DNA from: Brasenia schreberi
Taxonomy: Eukaryota; Streptophyta; Magnoliopsida; Nymphaeales; Cabombaceae
Assembly: GCA_036023115.1 (NCBI GenBank)
Contig: JAYKKT010000086.1
Coordinates: 16,011,501 to 16,075,500 of the forward strand
Length of the DNA stretch: 64,000 bases
Reading direction: 5' to 3'
In this document: one piece after another, positions 22,816-33,800 of the stretch
Layout of the letters: the number at the start of each line of letters is the position of its first letter
Position numbering within the stretch: the stretch's first letter is position 1
Position numbers and translations under genes: made by a program
Notes under the pieces: generated by a model
Databases searched by the model: none
What the model was told of the DNA's origin: nothing
Seen by the model: only the letters and a program-made list of their open reading frames with translations

Positions 22816-24318
22816 TTTGCAGCATTATCAATAATGAATTAAACAACATTTGAAACATGTACTTTCTCAACAACTTCCTCGAAAATAGGGAGTAAATTAT
22901 CCGTAGTTTTATCAATATGGGACAAGTCATATGATTTTAAAAATAATATGCCAAGTTGGGACAATAGACTAAGAAGTTTACCAAAGACCTACGTTGACCA
23001 TCTGTTCAACTATCAGCCATAACAGAGCATCTCGTATCCTTCCACGACTCCCTAAATTTAGAACTCTATGTATTAACAATATCAACCTATTTATGTAATA
23101 ATGTGTCCCTCACAGCATGATAAGTAGGGACTCTATAACCCGATCCAACATTGGCAATAGCATCCGCCATACTTTGAAAAGAAAATGAGTTTGTAACATT
23201 GAAAGGGAGGTAATTTTCATAAAAAAATTCAGCACACTTCAAATCTACTTTTCCAATTATCTCCTTTGAAGCCATAACTGATCTAATGCCTTGCTGAGCT
23301 CCAAGAGTCGTATGTGGGGAGAAAAAATGAAGGCATCCCACGAGGGTCACTACCTCCTCTGGCTCATCCTCTAGTACCCCTCGTAGGCATCGGGCGATTA
23401 GGAGCTCTTATAGTGGAACAAGAGTCAACTCCAGTGCTACTACCACTAGAACTACACTTTTTTCCTTTTCTTGCCTTCTCCTCTCCTCTTCAGCCATCTC
23501 TTCTTCCATCTCAGCTACACCATGGAATTCGTTACCATCATGACCATACATCCCCTGAGGAGAAGCATCTTCAAATGGTTGAGACATATCCCAACCACCT
23601 ATTTCTATCCTCTCTCTCACCCTTAATCTCTTCTTCTCTTTCAAAGCCTCCAATACCTGCTCAATCTCGTACTTCACTCCTTTGAGAACTCGATGACATG
23701 CACTAGCATTCTTCCTGGTTCCTGCAAGGTGGTGCTTCAGATGAGAAATACCACCATGTTTTACAGCATTGCAAAACATACACTTGTTCATAAGCCCATT
23801 GTCTTCATACACTAGAGTGCAATATTTTCAAGCCGGATCGACTCAGAAGCCATTAAGACAAGAGTGGACAATCAAAAAGACAAGAAGGCTTTTTAGAGGT
23901 TAAGAATCACGGAATCTACAAAACTCCCAAATTTTTCAAGTGAAAAATCGGGTAGAATGCCAAAGGAAAGAGGTATGACATGTATTTGACAAAAACCCTA
24001 GAGACGAAGAGTTAGATTTGGTGAAATACTTGAGAATCTTGTGAATAGACCACGAAATAAAAAAGAACAAGGTAAGAAAATGATCTAAAAGCAAGAGAAT
24101 GGCGTGAAAAAGGGTTTGGGAAGAAGCATAAATGAAATCTGCAAGTTTTAAATTTTTGGAATTTATAACAAAAAAATCGACATTGACTCGCACGATACGA
24201 GGCGTATCGTATGATACGGTACGATACAAGATGATAAATTGCGATAAGCGATATGTACCCCTGTATCTACCGTATCTTCGTACGATATGCGATATGATAT
24301 ACGATTTTTATGACATTG

Positions 24319-24326
24319 CCATACAC
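24319..24326. repeat. hAT-B TSD, right copy
   Basis: ccatacac; pairs with 15340-15347. Copia-2 integrase sequence resumes immediately afterwards. Confidence 0.85.
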
Positions 24327-25210
24327 AGTAGTAGAAGGAACCTTTTTACTTATTGAAAAACAGAAAATAGAATTACTACTTTGGCATCAACAATTGGGAC
24401 ACAGAGACACCTCTTGCTTTCTAAGATTAGATTTTGGTTACCTAAATTTCAAGACTGTAATGACTTTATTTTGAGATGTGATACATGTTAAAGAGCTAAA
24501 CATCATCATGTTTCCTTTTCATTGAATGAAATTAAAGCTCTTAAACCCTTTGAAATTATTCATTGAGATATTTGGGGTCAATGTTCTGTTACATGGTTAT
24601 AAATACTTTGTCTTGTTTATAGATGATTATACTAGATTATCATGATTTACCTTTTGAAAAATAAGGATAAAGTTGTGAATGTTTTGCCCTCATACTGCGA
24701 ATTTATTAAGAATCAGTTTCAACGTTCTATCAAAATTATTAGAAGTGATAACAGGGGAGAGTATATAAGTAATTTTCTATATTCATACTTTCTAAGTAAG
24801 GGCATACTACACCAAACTTCATGTTTTTACTCTCCACAAAAGAAAGGGATCTCTGAAAGGAAGAATATGCATATATTCGAGGTGGCTAGAACTTTACTGA
24901 TTGGTTATAATGTTCCTAAAGTTTATTGGAGAGAAGCCACCTTAGGAGTTGTGTATCTTATAAATCGCATGCCTAGTGTAGTTCTTAATGGAAATTCTTT
25001 CATTTATTATGTCCTAATCAAAGACAGCTTCATGTTCCTTTGAGAATATTTGGATGTACTTGCTTTCTACATGTTCATAAGATTCATAGAGATAAATGTT
25101 ACGATTCAGTTAACCGAAGATGTTATGTTACAATGGATGTAACGTCCCATAAAGAAATTCCATTCTATGAGAATAAGAATGATCAATCGGCCACACATAT
25201 GCCTTCCATA

Positions 25211-25218
25211 CTACTAGT
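25211..25218. repeat. hAT-D TSD, left copy
   Basis: ctactagt, identical to 27376-27383. Confidence 0.95.
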
Positions 25219-27375
25219 CAGTGTTGTTTGACATGTAAAAAATAGAAAAATATTTTAAAAATCAGAAAAAATTAGGAAAAATCTATTAATTGCTTTGAAT
25301 TCATATAATGCAAAGTTTAGTATAGATTGAGCATTCAACATTGAACAATAGCATCCAAATTTACATATTTTGAAGAAAAAAATGAAATACATTTACATTT
25401 TACAAATTGTAATCAGGATAAACTAAATAATCTTCATCTTCTCCTTGTTGAAGATCCTCCTCCTCATCATCAGCAGCACCTTCTGCTTGGAAATCAAATT
25501 CTTAACCTCCTTGATATTGTTGTTGCGCTCCTTTCAAATTAATCCATGCAATGTCTTATTCGGTTAGGAGGGCATTTTCTTTACTATCTTATATAATTCA
25601 GTCTTCTAATATATCAAAATTATCCAAACTTATTGGATCAAATTGGCTTTCTTGTCTATTTACTTTTTTTAATTGCCTACAACAAAGAAAGATAAGCAAT
25701 TAGTAAATAATATTAACAATTGAAATCAAACAATTTATTGAATTGAACATTTCAGTACTAACTAATACAACATTACCTTTCGTGAAGCCGCACGAAGTCA
25801 CATGTTACAACGAATAAAAACTAAATCATTCAGTCGCTTATATTCCAACCTATTGTGCTTTTTTGTATAGATGTTTTCAAAGACATTCCAATTCCTTTAA
25901 CAACTAGTTGCACTATTGGTTTGACTCAAAACTCTGACTGCTAAATCCCTAAGGTTCGGGCAATCACTTCCAAACCTATTCCACCAAACATCTGTAGAAA
26001 AAGACAAACATTAGAGACATAATCCACAATAATATAAGATGTATTGATTTAAGAAACTTAAATACGAAGATAAATAATTTACCTGGACGCATAGTAGTAC
26101 GGTTGCGAATTGCTACAGGCAAACCCATCAAGTGAAGAGCATTATCATATATCTCCATCTCTCGATGTATAGCATCTACCCTACTCTCATTAGGGACTAA
26201 TCTATCTATACAATCAATTATGCCTCGATTAACCTCATTGTCCCTTTTGAAACTTGCTGAGTACCTGAATGATGGGTTTAGATAATATGTTGCTGCATGA
26301 ATAGGCTGATGCAATTGTTTATTCCATCTATTATCAATAATTTTCCACACGAGCACATAATCTCTCTTTTTTCTATTAAAATTATTTCTAATTGCTTCTT
26401 TTGCCCTATTTATGGCTTCAAAAAGGTAGCCCATAGATGGTTTCTCCTCGCTATTAGCCAATCTCACTAATGGACATGTAATCCTCAACAGTTTAACACA
26501 TGCATTCAAAAATGTACTCCTAAAAACTGTCTCGAAAATCTCATTCAACTTTCGGTTTCTTTTGTTCTGAGGCAACTCTGCAAATTGTTGCCACTCATCT
26601 GATGAGAACATTCTCTTCGATGCTTGCTTCTGTCTCACAATACTCTGTATAGATAAGAAGTTTGTTACAACCCGAGTTGCAGCTATTCGAAGAAGCTTTG
26701 CACCTTCTGTATATCTCTTCATCATACACAAAACAAATATATGGTTGTAGATGAATTTGGTGATATCTTGGCAACACTCACTTGTTGCTCTCATCCATCT
26801 CACCAATATCCTCAAGGATGAGATCTAAACAATGGGTTGCGCATGGTGTCCAATAGAAAGTCCTATAAGTATCTGCTAACTCCTTCTCAACTGCTTTGTA
26901 GTTAGCTGCATTATCTGTAATCAATTGAACTACATTCTCTAGCCCAACCTCGCATATCACCTTATGAAATTCTTGTCGTAGGATCTCTGCAGTGTGTCTC
27001 TCCTCCGACATGTCTAGAGATCTCAAAAACATAAGTCCTTTAGGACAGTAGACAAGAAAGCTTAGAAGGTCCTTCATCGCCTATCTCTCCATCCATCTGC
27101 CATGATAGTGCAACCTATCTCCTTCCATGACTCTCTCTAAGTCGAACAATATTCTTGTACTTCAATGACGGTCTTATCTAATATCTTTTCTCTTAACGTC
27201 TGATAGGAGCGTCCCTGAGCGTATCGTGCGATATCATGGCATAAGGGTCCTTGGAGGGTGATACGCTCCGTATCGTGCGATACGGTCCATATTGCACGAT
27301 ACAGAGTGATAAGTTCATATTTACGATACTATATGGTGTATCGTATCGTGGTGGCCCACGATACGGATAACACTG
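25219..27375 (-). mobile_element. hAT-D transposon inside Copia-2
   Basis: 2157 bp from cagtgttgtttgac to the inverted end ggataacactg, with a perfect 8-bp TSD. The right 160 bp carries many gtatcg/cgatac words. The two ends differ past the first eight bases: one is CAGTGTTGTTTGA, the other CAGTGTTATCCGTATC. The same asymmetry is seen in the non-autonomous copies at 9536 and 11004. Transposase is on the minus strand and lacks the N-terminal zinc-finger part, so hAT-D is itself internally deleted. Confidence 0.95.
25790..27077 (-). pseudogene. hAT-D transposase, N-terminally deleted
   Basis: 27077-26778 has MKDLLSFLVYCPKGLMFLRS and the DUF659 motif VVQLITDNAANYKA followed by TPCATHCLDLILEDIGEM. 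A frame change near 26800 leads into 26815-25976 with LRIAATRVVTNFLSIQSIVR, SSDEWQQFAE, HAATYYLNPSFRYSASF and HLMGLPVAIRNRTTMRPG. An intron-like gap follows, then about 25960-25790 with NWNVFENIYTKKHNRLEY and KRLNDLVFIRCNM, the hAT C-terminal dimerisation motif. The BED finger is absent. Clearly hAT superfamily, DUF659 group, and related to but distinct from the hAT-A/B family. Confidence 0.92.
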
Positions 27376-27383
27376 CTACTAGT
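27376..27383. repeat. hAT-D TSD, right copy
   Basis: ctactagt, identical to 25211-25218. Confidence 0.95.
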
Positions 27384-29225
27384 AACACCTTCAGAAGTAT
27401 GCTTAGAAAGTGAGATGAAAATAGAGGAAACTAGAACCTCATGAAAAGGTAAATGAAATACATAATCTAGAGGAGAAAGAAAAGTTGTTATGCAAAATCC
27501 TAATGCTACCCTGAATCAAGTTCCTCACCCTGAAACAGTTCCTCTTCCTTCTCACTTCTAGTGCATCTAATGATTTACCTATCCCTTTAAGAAAAGGAAG
27601 ATGTGAGACTGCCATGTATCCATTACATCAGATGGTATCATACTCTAATTTTCTAAAAGAATATCTTGTCATGAAAGCAAAAAATATGCAGATTTCCATG
27701 AGTTTTGAGGAAGCTAATTAGAGTCCCACATGGCATGCAGCCATAGATGAGGAAATTACAGGTTTAGAGTATAGTCAAACATGGGTAATTTCAGATCTCC
27801 CGTCAGAAAGAAAAACAGTGGGATGTAAGTGGGTGTATATTATCAAATTCAATTCATATAGAAGTATAGAGTGGTATAAAGTAAGGTTAGTGGCTAAAGG
27901 TTATAGTCAATCATATGAAATTGAGTATAACGAGACATTTGTCCAGTGGTTAAGATGAATACCATACGAATTCTTTTGAGTATAGCTATGAATTAGAAGT
28001 GGGAGTTATGGCAACTCGATGTTAAGAATGCTTTTCTTCAGGGTGATCTTTCAGAGGATATTTATATGGACATGCCATCAGGTACAACAAAGGAGTTCCA
28101 GTAAATAAAATATGCAAATTGAAGAAGTCTCTTTACGTGCTAAAGCAATCTCCTAGAGCATGGTTTGAAAAATTTAGTGATGGAATTCTTGTGTTGGGAT
28201 TTAAAAGAAGTGTGAGTGATCACACTTTATTTATAAGACATAGTGAGAAAACAATTTTATTGGTTGTATATGTTGATGATATCATAATTATAGGGGATGA
28301 TGTTGAGGGGATTATCTCTCTAAAGAAGAAACTTAATTGCTTGTTTGATTTGAAAGATCCTGCTAAATTGCATTATTTCCTTGAAATTAAAATTATTCGA
28401 GAGGATAATTGTCTCTTTTTATGTCAGAGAAAATATATCTTGGACTTAAGGAAACCAAGATGGAAGATTGTCGGATATGTACCTTCCTAATTGAATCTAA
28501 GAAGGAATCAGTTGGGACCAATGATAACCTTACGAAGATGTGGGCAGATATCAAAGAATAGTAGGTAGACTAATATACCTCACTATTACTCGACCAAATA
28601 TCAGTTTTAGTGTGAGCTATGTGAGCAAGATAGATGCATTCTCCTACAAAACATCATATGAACTGAGTTTTCCATATTATTAGTTACTTGAAATTATCTA
28701 TTACTCATGGTTTACTATATTCACACAATAGGTCCTTGGAAATTGAAATCTATTCAGATGTTGACTGGGCAGGTTCTACTGATGGAAGAAGATGAACATA
28801 AGGATATATTGTATGTGTGGGAGGTAATCCAATTTCTTGAAAAAGTAAGAAATCAGTGGTTGCTAGGTCTAGTGTAGAGGCCGAATATAGAACAATTGCT
28901 CTAGGAATGTGTAAAGGTTTATGGGTGTTGTCTCTTATGACTGAAATTGGTTTCAAGATAACTTCTCTAGTTAGATTTTATACAAATAGCATGGTTGCCC
29001 TACAGATTGCCTCTAATCCAATGTATCATGAGCGTACCAAACACATTGAAGTGGATTATCACTTCATTCTAAAAAAATTAACATTTGAAATATTTGATCT
29101 TATCTATGTATGTTCAGAACAACAATTGATTGATATTCTTATAAAGCCTGTTACAACCAGCTACAATAAGAGAGCCTTGGACAAGTTGGGAATCATGAGC
29201 ATTCAAAACCCAACTTGAGGGTACG

Positions 29226-29498
29226 TGTTGAAGAGATGGGCCACAATCCAAGATCCACTGCGTCAATTTTGTATCCACACGAGGGATACCAAGAAAATGT
29301 CTTTTAAGTTGCAATGTTTATATTGTTAAGTAAGGGTAGAATGATCTTTAAGTTATAAAATTTACATTAGAGCTTTCTAAGAAAGAGGCGAATAAAGTGT
29401 GCAGCCGCTAACTCCATTGGGAGGGCAGGTTGCCGATTCAAAGCCCCATTGTTTTTGTTGCATTTTGTGATGTTTTGGAATACTCGATTTCTTCAACA
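29226..29498 (+). repeat. Copia-2 3' LTR
   Basis: 273 bp, tgttgaagagatggg to atttcttcaaca. It is preceded by cttgagggtacg, a weak polypurine tract. It has an extra segment (ctaactccattggg...) and lacks part of the middle compared with the 5' LTR. Confidence 0.93.
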
Positions 29499-29503
29499 AC
29501 GTG

Positions 29504-30073
29504 AGCCCAAGAGGAAGAAGACGAACTCCGAGCCGTGGATCCAAATCACCTTTTGCTTGCAAAGAGTTAGACGAATCCCAGAGTTGCCAAGCAAGAGGAA
29601 ACCCTGACCAAGAAACAAGAAGAAGGCGACTGCAGGGAAGATGAAATATGAGTCCCAGATCTAAATCACCCTTCACTTGGAAATCTAAAGAGAAAAACGA
29701 AGATACGTAGAGAGGGATGAAGCCCTAGATAAGGAAAGGGGACGAACGGTGGAGAAGACAAAATTTGGGTCATCGATCCAAACTGACTTTCGCATGCAAA
29801 TCTGACCACAACGCAACGCAGCAAGAAGAAGACGAACTCCGAGCCGTGGATCCAAATCACCTTCCGCTTGCAAAGAGTCGAACGAATCCCAGAGTTACCA
29901 AGTGAAAGGAAACCCTGACCCAGAAATAAGGAGACATACCCATATTGGGTACGTGTACCAGTAAACGTCTACGCGTACCAGTACATTGTTTGTGGTATCG
30001 ATACATACCACATGTATCGATACGCATGCTCGTATCTGGTACATCAATGTGTTTGGCATACCTGTGCAACATA
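29504..30073. other. right arm of element C, with internal duplication
   Basis: Contains two about 95-bp direct copies of a segment beginning agaagacgaactccgagccg (about 29516-29612 and 29829-29918), each followed by aggaaaccctgacc. The outer 130 bp is rich in ggtac/gtacc and cgatac words. It is GC-richer than the flanks and may be captured host sequence; no protein recognised. Confidence 0.65.
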
Positions 30074-31171
30074 GGTAGGGACCCTATAACCTTATTCTAT
30101 ACTAGCAATAGCATTTGCCATACTGTGAAAGAAAAATAAATTTGTAATGTTAAAAGAGAGGTAATTTTCATAAAAACAAACTCAACACACTTTAGGTCTA
30201 CTTTTTCAATTACCTCTTTTGAAGCCATAATTGATCTAGATACTGATTGATCTCTAAGAGTCTCATAGAAGAAAACATTAATACATTCCACTACTTCTAC
30301 CTCCTCTACTATCTCTTATAGTCATCAGGTACGTAGGGGCACTTGCAATAAAAAAAGAACCAACTCCATTGCTACTACTACCACAATCTATGTTTTTTTC
30401 TTATCTCGCCTTGTCTCTTCCTCCCTTGAGAAGCAACTTCAAACTGTTGAGATATATCTCAAATGTCTATTTCTACTCTTTCTCTATTATAATTTTTTTT
30501 TCTTTTATATCCTCCCAAACTTATCAAATTTCATACTTTACAGTTTTGGATACCCAATGACAAGTACTTGCATCTTTCTTTGTTCTTGTAATATGTTTAA
30601 TGCAGAAAATACCTTTATATTTAATCTCGTTACAAAACATGCACCTATGCATAAGTCTATTTCCTTCATACATTGGGGTACAATACTTCCATGTTGGATC
30701 AAAGTCCGACATCATTAAGCCGAGAAGAGATAAACAATAATAAGAAAAAAGCTTTTGGAAGGTGAGGAATCTCACAATATATGAAAACCCTAAATTTTTC
30801 AAATGAAAAATCAGGTGCACAGGATTAGAAATGAAAAGAAAAGACTATGCCATGGATTTGACAAAAACCCTATAGATTTTTAAGAGTTTGAGAAAAAACT
30901 TAGATTTCTCTACAAAATCAAGCCAATGAAAGATTGAGAAAGGGTTTGGAAGCAAAGACAAGCGGTAAGAAAAGATTTGGGAGCAAGTAGAATACCCGAC
31001 AAAACTTGCTGGTTTCGGGTTTATATATTTAGAAAAATCATCGACTCATACGATACGTGTGATACGGCTTAATAAATCCTTAAATGCCATACACTTACCC
31101 GTATCGTGTTGTCCTTGCATCTGATACACAATAAACTCATATCATATGATGATACGAGTTTTATGATATTG

Positions 31172-31879
31172 ATCGATTTGTCAGTTGTTACACTGTTAAC
31201 ACCTCCCCATAATGAGGCTAGGTCTGAGCCTAAACAATCACACTTTTGCATGAAAAGCTTTTTTCCTCTTTGTTTTTGAATCAATATGATGTTGCTTTTG
31301 AACAATGATGGAATACATTGTAGCTCTATAAACGATTGCTGCAGAGTTAGGATGTGAGGAATGCGCTGCACATTTGTAGCAAGCACTCGGATTGCTAACA
31401 GAATGCAGTGTCAATTAAGAACGTGGAGTGCTAAATGTGATCTTTTACCAGGTGGGCTGGAACCCTTCCTTTTTACATGATGGTGTAGGAGTTTTAGCTC
31501 GAGAGATTTGGATGCAAGTTAATCTGTAATTACTCCAGATGGTCAGCATCTTACAAACGCTTTTTCTTCTGTTTGTGAAAGAGGAGTTGCATCTGCACTG
31601 AACGCTTCCTTAGAGTAATTCATTATGGATTATTCCATCATGCAGATTGGCCTTTGTATTATGTGCTCCTGGCAGTGATATTACTTGTAGTCCATGTTAA
31701 TAGTTTTAGCAGGAAAGATATAGCCCTCTTTGATTGAAAAAGATGGGGCTTCTTGTTATAGGGGGTGAGTTAGCCCATGCCAGCCAATACAAGAGATCAA
31801 TAGCAAAACACAAGTTCACAAAACAGTGAAATCAGGGTAAAGGAGACTACTAGCATTGGAGGTATAGAAGTATTTCAAA
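31172..31879. other. flank right of the nest, nothing recognised
   Basis: AT-rich, no open frame with a recognisable domain. Possibly part of the decayed Copia sequence that follows. Confidence 0.4.
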
Positions 31880-33800
31880 GACAATCATGAAGTTTGATGA
31901 AACAAATTAGTAAATTATACCAAGCGGGTGCAATATTTTGTGGCTGGGGGAAAATGGGAGTGCATCATAAATTATGTGACAAAATCTGAACAGTTATGCT
32001 AAATGGAGAAAAGATATTGCTTTAGTGATATTATGGGTACTTTAATCAATGCTACTATCGATTACAAGGACATTCATGTACCTAGATTCAGCAGGAAAGT
32101 TGGGAAGCTATTGCAGAAGCCTACTCAAAGAACAAGAATGTGGTTAAAGAGTATGAGATCGTAGATAAGATAACAAAGTGTGGCTAGGGAAGTTGAACGG
32201 TGAGTATTATGTACAGTTATTTAGACTGTGCAATGGGCTGCAATATTTCACTCAAGTGAAATATGTAAGATGTACAAGCAAAAGAAACAATAGAATGAAA
32301 TGAGGAAAACTATTTGATCTTCTATGGAGTATATCCCCAACTCATAAAGGTCAACAGTCTCAGAGGGGAGTTACCATCTCTAGGAACGATAAACTTCATT
32401 CTTAGAGAATGCATATGAACTCAATGTTGAGAGGTAGACTCTAATGAAAATAACTTGAATCTAAACAATGGAAGTATGAAGAGAGTTAGAGGAAATGACA
32501 TCTGAGGAAGGGTAAGATGATCATTTGGATGATAAGGTTAAGTTGAAATGTCTCACTGTAGGAAGAGGCGGCATGCCAAAAGACAATCATGGGATTTGAT
32601 GGGAGGACCTACCATATTCTGATTCTGGGAAACCGCTAAGGTCATCTTACTGATGCATGCCGAGATCAACGTTTCTGCAGATGCAGAAACATTGAACAAC
32701 ATTACTGATGCATGCTGAGATCGACCCTCTTAAATCATTGAGGCTATGATACCTTTTAACTCTTTTTGGTGATTATACTATAATAAAATAGGTCTACCTA
32801 ATACATAAAAAGGTGATTTTTCAATTTTATTAAATTTGTGCATATATAACCAAAAAGAAGGCAAATGGAAAAGGGACATATATGTCTTAAATTGTAATAT
32901 TTGTCTGATGTAATATATAAGTTTCTTTTTGCCTTCTTTTTTATGTAATCTCATCATTGGTATGAGCGGTTTGCACTAACAGTTAGTTGCATTAGCCGTT
33001 GGGGCAAAGAGGTCGTTGTATTTCTCACTCTTTATGAAGGGGACTTGTATGCCATGTGTTTCTTAAGCCTTTGGCATGGTTGACGAATGTAAAAAATTAC
33101 AGTGTCTTTTGATGGCCTAGACTAGCCGTTTGCACTATCCGGTGGGTAGGTAAATTAGCCGTTGGACAGTGCAACGACTAGTTGCACTAGCTGTTGGTGA
33201 CAGTTCTATCCCTACTTATTTGTACTTCTTCCTCTTTATGCAAAAGACTTGTATGCCTTGTTTCTTATGCCTTTGGCATGATTAATGAAGGTATTCTCAG
33301 GTTTTCTTTCAATATTTCTATTAGCCATCTTGGGAGTGTATTTAGTTTGATGTTTCAGTTCTCTTTTGAAATATTCACTTGCTTGTGTGATCACTGTGAT
33401 TGTGATTCTTGTTGTCCGCATTCAAGGGTCCTTGATTGCACTATGATTTGATGCAGTCTACTGCATTATTTTCATGAGATCGAAATCCTGTACTCAAAAG
33501 AGGGTATGCCTCTGCAGCAAAAGAAACGTGATGTATTTGCTAAATGATGAGGGGATGCTTTGCTGTAAAGCCAGTGAAACTCCCATAGATGCTTATCATG
33601 AGCCAGGAATTAATGGGAGAGAAATATGAGGATGTAGCAATCTACCTGACCATAACAAGACATAATATGCATGCACTAACAGTCATATGGATGTTCTATA
33701 TCTCATTTTGAGGTACCTGAAACGAAACCCCAAGAGAGATCCTTTATTCTGATCATGGATACTTCACAACTTAAATTTACACCAAACCAATGCAGACCTG
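31880..33800 (+). mobile_element. heavily decayed Copia remnants
   Basis: Two patches are readable on the plus strand. Near 32098-32170 the peptide SWEAIAEAYSKNKNVVKEYE matches the UBN2/gag core of Copia elements (compare REIWLAVQEAYAKR in Copia-1). Near 33635-33760 AIYLTITRHNM...NETPREILYSDHGY matches the RNase H entry region (Y-L-T-x-T-R-P ... L-K-R-N-P-x-x-G). Between them, 32957 reads ttggtatgagcg, like a primer binding site, and the motif cttgtatgcc...tgcctttggcatg occurs twice (about 33045-33085 and 33249-33285). Limits uncertain; more than one element may be involved. Confidence 0.55.

Larger units (their letters stand above)
15764..23812 (-). pseudogene. hAT-B transposase (BED, DUF659, hAT dimerisation), interrupted
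   Basis: From 23812 leftward: the BED-type zinc finger MNKCMFCNAVKHGGISHLKH, basic and acidic linkers, then 23350-23087 with IGKVDLKCAEFFYENYLPFN and FQSMADAIANVGSGY. 23085-22816 holds CSVMADS, TDGQRRSLVNFLVYCP (DUF659). Copia-1 cuts the frame there. 17162-16638 continues with FMRIHPARRELIRSSLTRFV and HAGTYFLNPSTRFSPNF. 16430-16261 holds the dimerisation motif CERNWSFF, HTKKRNRLEH, RLRDLVYV. 16063-15764 is an acidic tail (NVDILDDWVEEED and a D-rich run). There are some stops (for example a stop in the CERNW block), and Copia-1 alone would inactivate it. It is the better preserved of the two family copies. Confidence 0.9.
15348..24318 (-). mobile_element. hAT-B: second copy of the hAT-A family, inside Copia-2
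   Basis: Terminal inverted repeats are caatgttataaaaac at 15348 and the inverse of caatgtcataaaaatc at 24318, with 8-bp TSDs. The subterminal 60-130 bp at each end are packed with gtatcg/cgatac and ggtacg words. It is interrupted by Copia-1 at 17264-22820; without it the element is about 3419 bp. Collinear with hAT-A along its whole length. Confidence 0.93.
13644..29218 (+). pseudogene. Copia-2 gag-pol, interrupted and decayed
   Basis: Starts at ATG 13644 (MDNSIFVLEDIANQIREQY), with early stops. The gag core at 14151-14339 has FLESTREIWLVVQDAYA. The zinc knuckle region near 14684 has CTHCGKTKRTRE. The protease motif VWVIDSGATYH keeps its aspartate at 15019-15021. The frame is cut at 15347 by hAT-B and resumes at 24327 with integrase: WHQQLGH, then RSDNRGEYIS and SPQKKGISERKN in 24642-25043. 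hAT-D interrupts at 25218-27375. Reverse transcriptase resumes with LKQSPRAWFEKFSDG and YVDDIIIIGD at 28119-28490. RNase H at 28856-29218 has VARSSVEAEYR and ERTKHIEVDYHF. There are numerous stops and frameshifts, so no product is possible. Confidence 0.92.
13286..29498 (+). mobile_element. Copia-2 LTR retrotransposon, interrupted by hAT-B and hAT-D
   Basis: Flanked by LTRs 13286-13559 and 29226-29498, with a tRNA-iMet-type primer site after the left LTR and a purine-rich stretch before the right one. The domain order gag, protease, integrase, reverse transcriptase, RNase H on the plus strand is Copia (Ty1). Subtracting hAT-B and hAT-D with their TSDs leaves about 5069 bp, normal for the superfamily. 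The LTRs differ by many substitutions and several indels, much more than those of Copia-1, as expected for an older element lying outside Copia-1 in the nest. Confidence 0.93.
12336..30073. mobile_element. Element C: hAT-like, interrupted by Copia-2
   Basis: It begins ttaatgttgcatgg at 12336 and ends cctgtgcaacata at 30073, so the ends are inverted as (T)ATGTTGCAY. Eight-base TSDs agtaggga (12328-12335) and ggtaggga (30074-30081) differ at one position. Subterminal sequence on both sides is full of ggtac and gtacc words, different from the gtatcg words of the other hATs. Removing it rejoins hAT-A exactly as hAT-B reads near 23124-23136. Its own DNA totals about 1520 bp (12336-13285 and 29504-30073). 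No transposase is seen, so it is non-autonomous, and it appears to carry host gene fragments. Confidence 0.8.
6453..30820 (-). pseudogene. hAT-A transposase remnant (BED + DUF659 + hAT C-terminal)
   Basis: The reading frame is scattered over the five hAT-A blocks. From the right, 30820-30524 has a BED-like zinc finger (RCMFC...H) and 30290-30090 a stretch matching the IGKVDLKCAEFF region of hAT-B. 10999-10763 has VENIQFIINNVGN, equivalent to the DUF659 motif VVQLITDNAANY. 9520-9380 and 8900-8766 hold the C-terminal catalytic and dimerisation region. 6728-6453 holds the acidic tail with NIDILDDWVKED and YDAFIDYDQ. Many stops and frameshifts are present. The family mediates cut-and-paste transposition and makes 8-bp TSDs. 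This copy cannot make an active enzyme. Confidence 0.8.
6073..31171 (-). mobile_element. hAT-A: outermost, multiply interrupted hAT transposon
   Basis: The left terminus caatgttgtaaaaatc at 6073 and the right terminus ending ttttatgatattg at 31171 form terminal inverted repeats of the same type as hAT-B. Transposase runs on the minus strand in five blocks: the BED zinc-finger end at about 30820-30074, then 12335-12177, 11003-10544, 9535-8772 and 6933-6453. The blocks are collinear with hAT-B across every junction. The insertions are an RTE LINE, two short hATs and element C. Without them the element is about 3318 bp, against about 3419 bp for hAT-B. The flanking 8-mers (atcaagac at 6065-6072, atcgattt at 31172-31179) match only partly, so the outer TSD has decayed or one flank has changed. 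Confidence 0.85.

Noticed and set aside
23314..23685. 123-codon plus-strand open frame rich in Leu, Pro and Ser
   Set aside because: Antisense to the hAT-B transposase N-terminal region, whose minus-strand frame has a clear BED finger.
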